DNA of 64,000 bases, taken from contig NZ_JAUSTW010000002.1 of NCBI RefSeq assembly GCF_030813055.1, positions 1 through 64,000 on the forward strand, read 5' to 3'. Below the pieces are notes generated by a model. The model saw only the letters and a list, made by a program, of their open reading frames with translations, was not told the DNA's origin and ran no database searches. The DNA comes from Neobacillus ginsengisoli (GTDB lineage Bacteria; Bacillota; Bacilli; Bacillales_B; DSM-18226). The position numbers and the translations under genes are program-made. Positions 15,272-22,965 of this stretch are shown one piece after another (position 1 is the first letter of the stretch; each line of letters begins with the position of its first letter).

Positions 15272-15760
15272 ATGGCAGTTTCACAAAATTTATGGTATCA
15301 ATATGCTCGCATGGTAGAAAATGAAGGTTTCAAGATGGATCATCCATCCTGGCTAGATGATGATTTGATCCTGGAGTTTCATTCCTTAGTTGATAAATAT
15401 AGTCGGTTCGAGTTGTTCAAAGAGACGGATGCGGAAAATCTCGCTCGGTATGTTGCAACAAAAAAGAATGTATCTATTTGTGAGGAAATCTTGATCAAGG
15501 ATCCTAGTTATAATCATAAAATGGCTTTCAAAAGAGAATATAACAACTTTCAAAGACAGTTGAAATCCCTCACTAGATTGTTAAACCTGGACAAGAATAA
15601 TCTCAAGGCAGTGGATCGCGCTCTTGCTGAACATGGAGCAGAGTTTGATCGTTTTGTTGCTGATCCAGTCGTAAAGATCCTGGCAAAAGGGAATGATCAG
15701 AAAGCGAGAGAGATGTTGGCGAGATGGAAAGCTAATAGCGATGGAAAAGTATTTGAATAA
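15272..15760 (+). CDS. Hypothetical protein, possible small terminase of the P27 type
   Basis: A 162-residue, mostly helical protein. The part from DAENLARYVATKKNVSICEEIL to FQRQLKSLTRLLNLDKN recalls the small-terminase pattern: a helix with a Tyr, a strand-like turn, then a helix ending L-x-LD. The match is weak and made by eye. AAGGAGTG precedes the ATG. It is the last gene before the right attachment site and has its own terminator. Phage satellites often place a terS-like gene here to redirect packaging; this remains inference. Confidence 0.4.
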   Translation: MAVSQNLWYQYARMVENEGFKMDHPSWLDDDLILEFHSLVDKYSRFELFKETDAENLARYVATKKNVSICEEILIKDPSYNHKMAFKREYNNFQRQLKSLTRLLNLDKNNLKAVDRALAEHGAEFDRFVADPVVKILAKGNDQKAREMLARWKANSDGKVFE

Positions 15761-15767
15761 ACGATCA

Positions 15768-15808
15768 AGCCAGGCGGGATTGATTCCTTCCTGGCTATTT
15801 TTTTTTGT
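15768..15808 (+). terminator. Terminator of the last element gene
   Basis: AGCCAGG and CCTGGCT form a perfect 7-bp stem over a 15-base loop, followed by about nine T. Confidence 0.8.
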
Positions 15809-15850
15809 TTATAGGAAATAATATTATCACATAAATTCACATCAAATTCC

Positions 15851-15879
15851 TTGTTTTCTGTCACAATACACACTAAAAT
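15851..15879 (+). promoter_or_regulatory. Element-borne promoter that can drive trmL
   Basis: TTGTTT and TAAAAT are 17 bases apart, about 100 bases upstream of the trmL GTG. It lies inside the element and would replace the original promoter stranded at 6103-6130. Confidence 0.5.
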
Positions 15880-15931
15880 CATAAGGAACGGATATGTCTG
15901 AACCAGGAGCCAAAATCCTTTGAACACATAC

Positions 15932-15957
15932 GGAACAATGGTTTATCAGCTTGTTCC
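15932..15957. repeat. Inverted repeat adjoining the right attachment site
   Basis: GGAACAA and TTGTTCC, 12 bases apart, end one base before the 41-bp repeat. It could be an integrase or excisionase site. Confidence 0.5.
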
Positions 15958-15958
15958 A

Positions 15959-15999
15959 TTTTTTATATGAGGTGAACATTGTGTCAATACATGTAGTAT
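15959..15999 (+). repeat. Right attachment site (41-bp direct repeat)
   Basis: Identical to 6142-6182. Here the repeat flows into the intact trmL frame. Confidence 0.93.
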
Positions 16000-16472
16000 T
16001 ATATCAACCACAGATTCCTTCTAATACAGGTAATATTGCCAGAACTTGTGCGGCAACCGATACCGCATTACATTTAATTCGGCCCTTAGGCTTTTCGACT
16101 GATGACAAGATGTTGAAGCGGGCGGGGTTGGATTATTGGGAATTTGTTAATATTTTCTATTATGATTCCTTAGAAGAATTTTATGAAAAAAATGCGGGGG
16201 GCTCATTTTTTTATTTAACTAAATTTGGGGAGAAACCACATAGTTCATTTGATTACAGCAATCCAGACAACGATTATTATTTTATTTTTGGACGTGAAAC
16301 GACAGGTCTTCCGAAAGACGTTATCGAAAAAAATAAGGACATTAGTTTACGGATTCCAATGAATGACAATGTTCGTTCTTTAAATCTATCCAATACGGCG
16401 GCCATTTTAATTTATGAAGCACTGCGGCAGCAAAATTACCCCAATTTAATTGAAAAGGGGCCTCATTTTTAG
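15981..16472 (+). CDS. trmL: tRNA (cytidine(34)-2'-O)-methyltransferase TrmL (CspR)
   Basis: Methylates the ribose of the wobble base in tRNA-Leu species. The 163-residue SPOUT protein shows the family motifs PQIPSNTGNIARTCAAT at the N-terminus, YYFIFGRETTGLP in the middle and the knot motif IPMNDNVRSLNLSNTAAI near the C-terminus. GTG 15981 follows GAGGTG by 6 bases. The GTG, this site and the first six codons lie in the att repeat, so insertion of the element leaves the protein unchanged. Its terminator overlaps the 3' end. Confidence 0.93.
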   Translation: MSIHVVLYQPQIPSNTGNIARTCAATDTALHLIRPLGFSTDDKMLKRAGLDYWEFVNIFYYDSLEEFYEKNAGGSFFYLTKFGEKPHSSFDYSNPDNDYYFIFGRETTGLPKDVIEKNKDISLRIPMNDNVRSLNLSNTAAILIYEALRQQNYPNLIEKGPHF

Positions 16473-16483
16473 GCCTCTTTTTG
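16454..16483 (+). terminator. Terminator overlapping the end of trmL
   Basis: GGGGCCT and AGGCCTC form the stem and five T follow. Confidence 0.8.
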
Positions 16484-16506
16484 CAAGAACAGGAAGGAAG
16501 AATATA

Positions 16507-17256
16507 ATGAATGATGTTATAGAAACCATCCTCGATCACCGTTCCATCCGGCATTTTGAGGACAGGCTTTTAACAGATGAGCAAATTAAGACAATCGTTT
16601 CATGTGCACAAGCTGCGGCCACATCAAGTTTTATTCAAGCCTATTCGATTATTGGTGTAAAAGATAAAGCGAAAAAGAAAAAGTTGGCCGAGCTGGTTGG
16701 AAACCAGGATTATGTTGAAAAAAATGGCCATTTTTTTGTTTTTTGCGCTGATCTTTACCGTCACACAGTAATTGGGGAAAATGAACAAAGAGATGTGATT
16801 CCATCGATAGAAAGTACGGAGAAATTCATGGTTGCGCTAATTGATGCTTCTCTCGCGGCGCAAAATGCTGTTTTAGCAGCGGAATCTCTTGGATTAGGTA
16901 TTTGTTACATTGGCGGGATTCGAAATAACCTTGAAGAGGTTAAAAAGTTGTTAAAAACACCTGAAAGGGTTATTCCATTGTTCGGATTGGCCGTAGGCTA
17001 CCCCCGGCAACGGACGGGAAAGAAACCGAGGCTGCCATTTGAACATGTTTATCATGAAGAAGAATATGAGCAAAACAATGAAGTTTATGTTCAGCAGCTC
17101 CGTGAATACGATAAAGTGATATCAAGCTATTATGAGCAAAGAACAGGCGGGAAAAGAAAGGATCGCTGGTCTGAGCAAATGGCCAATATGCTTGAGAAAC
17201 AAAGTCGTATGTACATGAAGGAATTTATCTCAAAAAATAAAATGAATCTAAAATAA
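16507..17256 (+). CDS. nfrA: NADPH-dependent FMN nitroreductase/oxidoreductase NfrA
   Basis: A flavin-dependent reductase of 249 residues that can reduce nitro compounds and free flavins with NADPH, and was linked to stress responses in Bacillus. The nitroreductase fold is shown by DHRSIRHFEDRLLTDEQI at the N-terminus (FMN phosphate contact), a central AAQNAVLAAESLGLGICYIGG, and the GLAVGYP motif. The C-terminal basic tail (YYEQRTGGKRKDRW) is typical of the NfrA/NfsA group. ATG 16507 follows AGGAAGG; the longer frame would start inside the trmL terminator. Confidence 0.9.
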   Translation: MNDVIETILDHRSIRHFEDRLLTDEQIKTIVSCAQAAATSSFIQAYSIIGVKDKAKKKKLAELVGNQDYVEKNGHFFVFCADLYRHTVIGENEQRDVIPSIESTEKFMVALIDASLAAQNAVLAAESLGLGICYIGGIRNNLEEVKKLLKTPERVIPLFGLAVGYPRQRTGKKPRLPFEHVYHEEEYEQNNEVYVQQLREYDKVISSYYEQRTGGKRKDRWSEQMANMLEKQSRMYMKEFISKNKMNLK

Positions 17257-17287
17257 AAAAGACTGCCAAAATTGGCAGCCTTTTTAT
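17256..17287. terminator. Bidirectional terminator between nfrA and a small minus-strand gene
   Basis: AAAAAAGACTGCCA and TGGCAGCCTTTTT form the hairpin, with A and T runs on the two sides. Confidence 0.8.
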
Positions 17288-17295
17288 ATTCAAGC

Positions 17296-17388
17296 TTATT
17301 TATTTGTGCCTGGCTTATCGTTATACCCAGCAGTGAAGATTGCGATTAAAAATGCAATCATTACTAATATGACACCAGCTGTACCCAT
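17296..17388 (-). CDS. 30-aa membrane peptide
   Basis: The product is MGTAGVILVMIAFLIAIFTA followed by a polar tail with GYNDKPGTNK, one membrane span. AAGGAGG lies 10 bases before ATG 17388. Convergent with nfrA and sharing its terminator. I cannot name the family. Confidence 0.6.
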   Translation of the reverse strand: MGTAGVILVMIAFLIAIFTAGYNDKPGTNK

Positions 17389-17520
17389 ATTATGTAAGCC
17401 TCCTTCGATTACAATGATTCGTCTTTCTACACATATAATTTTATTATAGCCTAACTTATGAAAAGAGCAAGATTCCTTTTAGTGTTACAAAAAAGATAGA
17501 CACTTATCCTCCTTGGTTAC

Positions 17521-17549
17521 GCATGTTCAAGTCCCTTAGTGCATAGAGT
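17521..17549 (+). promoter_or_regulatory. Possible sigma-E promoter of prkA
   Basis: GCATGTT and CATAGAGT are 14 bases apart, resembling the -35 and -10 boxes of mother-cell sigma-E promoters. It lies about 40 bases upstream of prkA, a gene known to be expressed during sporulation. The match is partial. Confidence 0.35.
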
Positions 17550-17589
17550 ATATTAATCGTCTCTGATTACGCTACAGGGGGAGGGCCTT

Positions 17590-19485
17590 ATGGATATTTT
17601 AAAAAAAATCGAGAGGTTTCGTGAAGACGAGGAAAAGCTCCGTTGGGAAGGATCATTCGCTGATTATTTACTGTTGTTAAAAGAAAAGTCATGGGTAGCA
17701 CAATCTGCACATTCTCGAGTTTTTAATATGATCAAGGATGCAGGAATTGAAGAGGAAAAAGGGACGAAGAAGTACAATTTCTTTTGTAATCAATTATTTG
17801 GCTTAGAGGAAGCTTTGGAGCGGCTTGTTGAAGAATACTTCCATCCCGCTGCTAAAAGGTTGGATGTAAGGAAACGTATTTTACTTTTAATGGGTCCTGT
17901 TAGTGGTGGTAAATCAACGCTTGTCACGATGCTAAAAAGAGGGTTAGAAAGTTATTCCCGTTCGGATAGAGGCTCTGTTTTTGCTATTAAGGGCTGCCCG
18001 ATGCACGAGGACCCGCTGCATTTAATTCCACATCATTTGCGTGGGGATTTTTACGATGAGTATGGTATCCGAATTGAAGGTAACCTATCACCATTGAATA
18101 TGATGCGGCTCGAACAAGAATATGGCGGCAGGATTGAAGATGTTTTGGTTGAAAGAATCTTTTTCTCAGAAGATAAACGAACCGGTATCGGAACCTTTAG
18201 CCCATCCGATCCAAAATCACAGGATATTGCAGATTTAACGGGGAGCATTGATTTCTCAACCATTGCGGAATTTGGATCCGAATCAGACCCGCGGGCCTAC
18301 CGCTTTGACGGGGAGTTAAACAAAGCAAACCGTGGAATGATGGAATTCCAGGAAATGTTAAAATGTGATGAGAAATTCCTCTGGCACTTGCTTTCATTAA
18401 CGCAGGAAGGAAATTTTAAAGCAGGCAGGTTTGCCTTGATCTCAGCTGATGAGCTGATCGTTGCGCACACGAATGAAACAGAATACCGTTCATTTATTTC
18501 GAACAAGAAGAACGAGGCGCTGCATTCGAGGATTATCGTTATGCCGATTCCTTATAATTTAAAGGTGTCACAAGAAGAAAGAATTTATGAAAAGATGATT
18601 AGAGAAAGTGATGTAGCCGATGTCCACATTGCACCGCATACCTTAAGAGTTGCGGCGATGTTTACCATCCTTACCCGTTTAAAGGAACCGAAAAAAGGCG
18701 ATATCGACTTAGTAAAGAAAATGCGCCTTTATGACGGGGAAAATGTAGAAGGCTTTAATACAGCTGATGTAGAGGAGCTTAAAAAAGAGTATCAGGATGA
18801 AGGAATGAGCGGTATTGACCCGCGATATGTTATTAACCGAATTTCATCCACTATTATTAGAAAAGAAGTGCCATCTATTAATGCGCTAGATGTATTACGG
18901 TCATTAAAAGACGGGCTTGACCAGCATCCGTCCATTACTTCTGAGCTGCGTGAGCGCTATATGAATTATATTTCAATTGCCCGGAAAGAGTATGATAATA
19001 TTGCTAAGAATGAAGTACAGAAAGCATTCGTTTACTCGTATGAAGAGTCGGCGAAAACGTTAATGGACAATTATCTTGATAATGTAGAAGCATATTGCAA
19101 TAAAGCTAAGCTTCGTGATCCGTTAACAGGTGAAGAAATCAATCCGGATGAAAAACTAATGCGTTCAATTGAAGAGCAGATTGGTATCTCCGAAAATGCG
19201 AAAAAGGCTTTCCGGGAAGAAATATTAATCAGAATTTCCGCTTTTGCCAGAAAAGGAAAGCGGTTTGATTATAACTCCCATGACAGGCTTAGGGAAGCCA
19301 TTCAAAAGAAACTGTTTGCCGATCTTAAAGATGTTGTTAAAATCACAACCTCTTCGAAAACACCGGATGAACTGCAGTTGAAAAAAATCAATGATGTAGT
19401 TGCCCGTTTAGTTGACGAACATGGTTATAACTCAACATCAGCTAATGAATTGCTTCGTTATGTAGGAAGTTTGTTAAACAGATAA
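17590..19485 (+). CDS. prkA: Serine protein kinase PrkA (AAA-type)
   Basis: A 631-residue protein of the PrkA/YeaG family, made in the mother cell of Bacillus and needed for normal sporulation. The N-terminal AAA+ domain has Walker A GPVSGGKST (residues about 100-108) and an arginine-finger region, followed by the C-terminal kinase-like PrkA domain (from about residue 400). The highly conserved KGCPMHEDPLHLIPHHLR is present. Work on the family has shown both kinase and AAA protease activity. GGGGGAGGG precedes the ATG. yhbH follows, as in most spore formers. Confidence 0.95.
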   Translation: MDILKKIERFREDEEKLRWEGSFADYLLLLKEKSWVAQSAHSRVFNMIKDAGIEEEKGTKKYNFFCNQLFGLEEALERLVEEYFHPAAKRLDVRKRILLLMGPVSGGKSTLVTMLKRGLESYSRSDRGSVFAIKGCPMHEDPLHLIPHHLRGDFYDEYGIRIEGNLSPLNMMRLEQEYGGRIEDVLVERIFFSEDKRTGIGTFSPSDPKSQDIADLTGSIDFSTIAEFGSESDPRAYRFDGELNKANRGMMEFQEMLKCDEKFLWHLLSLTQEGNFKAGRFALISADELIVAHTNETEYRSFISNKKNEALHSRIIVMPIPYNLKVSQEERIYEKMIRESDVADVHIAPHTLRVAAMFTILTRLKEPKKGDIDLVKKMRLYDGENVEGFNTADVEELKKEYQDEGMSGIDPRYVINRISSTIIRKEVPSINALDVLRSLKDGLDQHPSITSELRERYMNYISIARKEYDNIAKNEVQKAFVYSYEESAKTLMDNYLDNVEAYCNKAKLRDPLTGEEINPDEKLMRSIEEQIGISENAKKAFREEILIRISAFARKGKRFDYNSHDRLREAIQKKLFADLKDVVKITTSSKTPDELQLKKINDVVARLVDEHGYNSTSANELLRYVGSLLNR

Positions 19486-19493
19486 TAAGCGAG

Positions 19494-19529
19494 CGACTGG
19501 TAGAAGGAATCTGCCAGTCTGTTTTTTTC
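19494..19529 (+). terminator. Terminator after prkA
   Basis: GACTGGTAGA and TCTGCCAGTC form a stem with one wobble, followed by seven T. Confidence 0.8.
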
Positions 19530-19727
19530 ACTTTTAGCAAGCAAAAAGTTTGTCCATTTTTATAGGCGAAAGCACAATTGTCGAAATTATTTGTAAATTA
19601 TTTTCCGTTTCTGCATAGGATAAAGTAATCAACACTTCATTTGCATTTTTACACTCGGGTTATTTTATGTCATGGGAAAAAAAGTGTGCATGTAAGATTG
19701 GGAAAAATTTAATAGGAGGGGTTTTAA

Positions 19728-20894
19728 GTGTCGGACAACAACCATCAATATGTGATTTCAAGAGAAGATTGGTCCCTCCACCGTAAAGGCCACGATGATC
19801 AGCAGAGGCATCAGGAAAAAGTCCAGGAGGCGATTCGAAACAATCTTCCGGACTTAATAACAGAAGAAAGTATTATTATGTCCAATGGTCGAGATGTGGT
19901 AAAAATTCCGATTCGTTCTTTGGACGAATATAAAATTCGTTATAATTATGACAAAAACAAACATGTGGGCCAAGGTGACGGTGAGAGCCAGGTAGGTGAC
20001 GTAGTAGCACGTGACGGTGCAAACGCGCAAAAGGGTCCCGGTAAAGGCCAAGGGGCAGGGGATCAGGCCGGTGAAGATTATTTTGAAGCGGAAGTTTCGT
20101 TAATGGAATTAGAAGAAGCATTATTTAAGCAATTAGAGCTTCCTAATTTAAAAAGAAAAGAGCAGGAAGAAAATTTAGTGGAGAATATCGAATTCAATGA
20201 TATTCGGAAAACCGGGCTAATGGGGAATATCGATAAGAAACGAACCATGATGTCTGCTTTTAAAAGGAATGCGATGAGCGGGAAGCCGGCATTCCATCCA
20301 ATTTACAAGGACGATTTGAAGTTTAAGACTTGGAATGAAGTTATCAAACCGGATTCCAAAGCGGTTGTGATTGCGATGATGGACACGAGTGGAAGTATGG
20401 GGATATGGGAAAAATACATGGCCCGCAGCTTTTTCTTTTGGATGACACGCTTTTTACGAACGAAATATGAAACGGTGGAAATTGAGTTTATTGCCCACCA
20501 TACCGAAGCAAAAATTGTTACAGAGGAAGACTTCTTCTCGAAAGGAGAAAGTGGCGGTACAATCTGTTCATCCGCCTATCGCAAAGCCCTGGAAATCATT
20601 GATGAGAAATATAATCCACGTAAGTTCAACATCTATCCATTCCACTTTTCAGACGGTGATAATCTCACATCAGACAATGCCCGCTGCGTAAAATTGGTTG
20701 AAGAATTAATGAAGGTGTCAAATATGTTTGGGTACGGAGAGGTCAATCAATATAATCGACACAGTACGCTAATGTCTGCATATAAAAATATAAAAAACGA
20801 CAATTTTCGTTACTATATTTTAAAGCAAAAAGCAGATGTTTTCCATGCCATGAAGAGCTTCTTTAAAAATGAAGAAAGTAGGCAATATGTTTGA
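19728..20894 (+). CDS. yhbH: Sporulation protein YhbH (DUF444, VWA-like)
   Basis: A 388-residue protein of the YhbH/YeaH family, always found with PrkA-type kinases. The C-terminal half is a von Willebrand A-like domain with a MIDAS-type motif MMDTSGSMG. The N-terminal half has a Gly/Gln-rich linker ([23 protein letters not shown]) around residues 88-120. GTG 19728 follows AGGAGGGG. It has its own upstream region of about 240 bases, so it may have a separate sporulation promoter. It probably serves as a partner or target of PrkA. Confidence 0.93.
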   Translation: MSDNNHQYVISREDWSLHRKGHDDQQRHQEKVQEAIRNNLPDLITEESIIMSNGRDVVKIPIRSLDEYKIRYNYDKNKHVGQGDGESQVGDVVARDGANAQKGPGKGQGAGDQAGEDYFEAEVSLMELEEALFKQLELPNLKRKEQEENLVENIEFNDIRKTGLMGNIDKKRTMMSAFKRNAMSGKPAFHPIYKDDLKFKTWNEVIKPDSKAVVIAMMDTSGSMGIWEKYMARSFFFWMTRFLRTKYETVEIEFIAHHTEAKIVTEEDFFSKGESGGTICSSAYRKALEIIDEKYNPRKFNIYPFHFSDGDNLTSDNARCVKLVEELMKVSNMFGYGEVNQYNRHSTLMSAYKNIKNDNFRYYILKQKADVFHAMKSFFKNEESRQYV

Positions 20895-20930
20895 AACAAA
20901 TCGACAGGTAAAAAGCCTTTCGACAAACTA

Positions 20931-20959
20931 GACTCGTCTATCTTTTGACGAGTTTTTTA
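20931..20959 (+). terminator. Terminator after yhbH
   Basis: AGACTCGTC and GACGAGTTTT form the hairpin, followed by T-rich sequence. Confidence 0.85.
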
Positions 20960-21896
20960 TTAAAAAGCTTTGTGACAAGGAATTAGGGTGTTAATTTTTC
21001 TATAAAAATGTATGAAGAAATATTTTAATTAAAACTGTGGATTGTGTGGATAAAAGGTGGAAAATTGTGAATAATTTAGTTTTTTAATTATTTCTTAGGT
21101 ATGAACTTGGTTATTTAGATGAATTGGTTAAGGATTATTTGGATGTTTTAGAAGCAACTGTAGATCTTTATGAAGAGATACAAGAATTTATTGATTGTAT
21201 AGAGAAGAAGAGTTTAATAAAATTTATCAGAATGATTGATTGAAATAAAGGTGCCCTCCAGTTAAAAATCTGGATGGCCTTTTAATTTGTTCTAATAAAT
21301 TATTTACTTCTTTCCAAAATACAATGACTTCCTCTTTGCTAAAAACTTCTCCGGAATCATGAGAAAGCTCATTAGCAATATTAATTAAATGTTCGTATAT
21401 ATCGATAAAGTGGAGACCTAGAAGGGAACGATTGGTAATAGCCATAAAAGAAGGAATTGCAGCAATTGAAGGGTAGCTATATGCTTACTCTTTTTTGTTT
21501 GTAAAAAAAGTTTTTATTTCTATATGATACGAATTTTTTGTTGGATTTATTATTTGGTTCTTACTCGACATTACAAGGCTAACTAACAACTTTAAAAAGA
21601 TAGAAAACACAATTATAAGCAATAAATATAAATCCGCACTAAATCATCCGGGGGTACTCTTATATCGCCATCAAGTTTAATTGGTTATTTCCTAAATGAA
21701 AAAATGGACAAAATTCCCATAAGTGACTGTAGAGAGGTAAAATTTTTGTTTTGAAGGTACTTCAAAATATTAGCTTGATGTGTATATGGAGCTATCCCTA
21801 TCAGAGGGAACACATTAACATGTTCTTGTATGCTATTTCAGTTATTCGAAATCTAAAAATAATTTTGTTAACTGATATGTTGGGAATCACTTTATA
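20960..21896. other. Gene-poor interval upstream of the sulfur cluster
   Basis: No secure gene is seen. A 48-codon open stretch ends at 21243 on the plus strand but lacks a start (…LDELVKDYLDVLEATVDLYE). A 72-codon minus-strand frame at 21227-21445 (MAITNRSLLGLHFIDIYEHL at its start) has protein-like composition but no ribosome binding site. Both could be relics. Confidence 0.45.
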
Positions 21897-22056
21897 GAAA
21901 TAGCTTGAAGAGTTTATCACAGATGCAAAAATAGTTCCTAGTAATAAGAAGACTTTAAGCTTGGTGATAAAGGCTTTTTTAATATAAATGATAGCAAAAT
22001 TGGGAATTTCCAAAGAGTGTGGTGCGCAAATCAAGCAGTTTTACAGAAGAAATCAG

Positions 22057-22072
22057 TTGGCATGGTTCTTGC
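22057..22072 (+). promoter_or_regulatory. Sigma-54 promoter of the tauE-sqr-cstB operon
   Basis: TTGGCATGGTTCTTGC matches the -24/-12 consensus with the required spacing between GG and GC. The operon's likely activator is encoded at 27143. Confidence 0.85.
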
Positions 22073-22110
22073 AATATAAATGATAAGTAAATAGAGAAAG
22101 GAGGGAGGAG

Positions 22111-22152
22111 ATGAATCACCAACTACTCTGTGAGAGTCTCAAAAAAGAATGA
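22111..22152 (+). CDS. 13-aa Cys-containing leader peptide coupled to tauE
   Basis: ATG 22111 follows a very strong site (AAAGGAGGGAGGAG). The peptide is MNHQLLCESLKKE, and its TGA overlaps the ATG of tauE (ATGA). tauE has no other ribosome binding site, so its translation probably depends on the leader. In the duplicated copy at 32.3 kb the ATG is ATA, so the leader is lost there. Confidence 0.6.
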   Translation: MNHQLLCESLKKE

Positions 22153-22931
22153 CAACGTTTCAAGTGCTCCTCTCCATTGTTTCAGGAACTATTGTCGGAT
22201 TCGTACTGGGGTTGCTCGGCGGAGGTGGGTCAATTCTTGCTGTTCCTCTTTTGCTTTACGTTGTTGGTATGAAAGATCCGCATGTGGTAATTGGCACGAC
22301 AGCGTCAGCTGTTGCCATAAATGCCTATGCAAACCTAATTCCACACGCACGAGCCGGCCACGTGCAGTGGAAAGCGGCGATTGTTTTTGCAGTCCCTGGT
22401 GCCCTAAGTGCTTATACAGGATCAATTATTGGAAAGTTGGTACCTGGGAAACAGTTGTTGTTTCTTTTTGCCATTCTGATGATTGTTATGGGTGTAAAAA
22501 TGGCTATGCCAAAGAAAAAGAAGAGTCAATCAGAGGATCTTAAAAATCAAGTAAAACTTCCACAGCTGATCATCATGGCTATCCTGGTGGGACTGTTATC
22601 CGGTTTTTTCGGGATTGGCGGAGGATTTTTGATTGTTCCCGGCTTGATTTTTGCGGCAAGAATGCCCATGATTGCAGCAATTGGATCCTCATTGGTATCA
22701 GTCGGCACATTTGGACTTACAACAGCGGTGAGCTACAGTATATCCGGTCTCGTAAACTGGTGGGTTATGTTAGCGTTTGTTGGAGGCGGAGTTGGCGGTG
22801 GAATGGTGGGGGCTTGGCTGGCGGCACGCTTAAGTAAACAACAGCGTACACTCCATTATATATTTTCCGGTGTCGTTATGTTGGTAGCCATTTACATGCT
22901 GATTATTAATGCTGAAGCCTTAGATTTGTGA
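22149..22931 (+). CDS. TauE/SafE-family sulfite (sulfonate) exporter
   Basis: A 260-residue membrane protein with about eight spans and the family's internal duplication: GLLGGGGSILAVPLLLYVVG in the first half and GFFGIGGGFLIVPGLIFAAR in the second. Members export sulfite or other sulfur anions. It is the first gene of an operon with a sulfide:quinone reductase and a persulfide dioxygenase, whose final product is sulfite, which fits sulfite export. Not the only TauE here; another lies at 51523. Confidence 0.88.
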   Translation: MTTFQVLLSIVSGTIVGFVLGLLGGGGSILAVPLLLYVVGMKDPHVVIGTTASAVAINAYANLIPHARAGHVQWKAAIVFAVPGALSAYTGSIIGKLVPGKQLLFLFAILMIVMGVKMAMPKKKKSQSEDLKNQVKLPQLIIMAILVGLLSGFFGIGGGFLIVPGLIFAARMPMIAAIGSSLVSVGTFGLTTAVSYSISGLVNWWVMLAFVGGGVGGGMVGAWLAARLSKQQRTLHYIFSGVVMLVAIYMLIINAEALDL

Positions 22932-22965
22932 GCAGCTTTACCAAAATTAAGATGAGGTGATTAGA

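Larger units (their letters stand above)
6142..15999. mobile_element. 9.8-kb integrative element in the 5' end of trmL (satellite-like or reduced prophage)
   Basis: Perfect 41-bp direct repeats at 6142-6182 and 15959-15999 enclose the element, giving an offset of 9817 bp. The repeat holds the ribosome binding site, GTG start and first codons of trmL, so the right copy restores an intact gene and the left copy keeps only a stub. The interior holds a tyrosine integrase next to the left end, DNA-binding regulators, an HNH nuclease, an HK97-type capsid gene and a possible small terminase. yhbB and trmL, neighbours in B. subtilis, flank it. No large terminase, portal or protease is visible. Confidence 0.9.
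21897..22157 (+). repeat. Copy 1 of a ~265-bp duplicated sigma-54 control region
   Basis: From GAAATAGCTTGAAGAG to the first codons of tauE (ATGACAACG) this region is repeated, with substitutions and small indels, at 32055-32322. It covers the upstream activator region, the -24/-12 promoter, the ribosome binding site and the leader peptide. Confidence 0.85.

Noticed and set aside
22130..22543. Cys-rich 137-codon frame overlapping tauE
   Set aside because: A shadow frame of tauE in another phase; the tauE frame has clear membrane-protein repeats.
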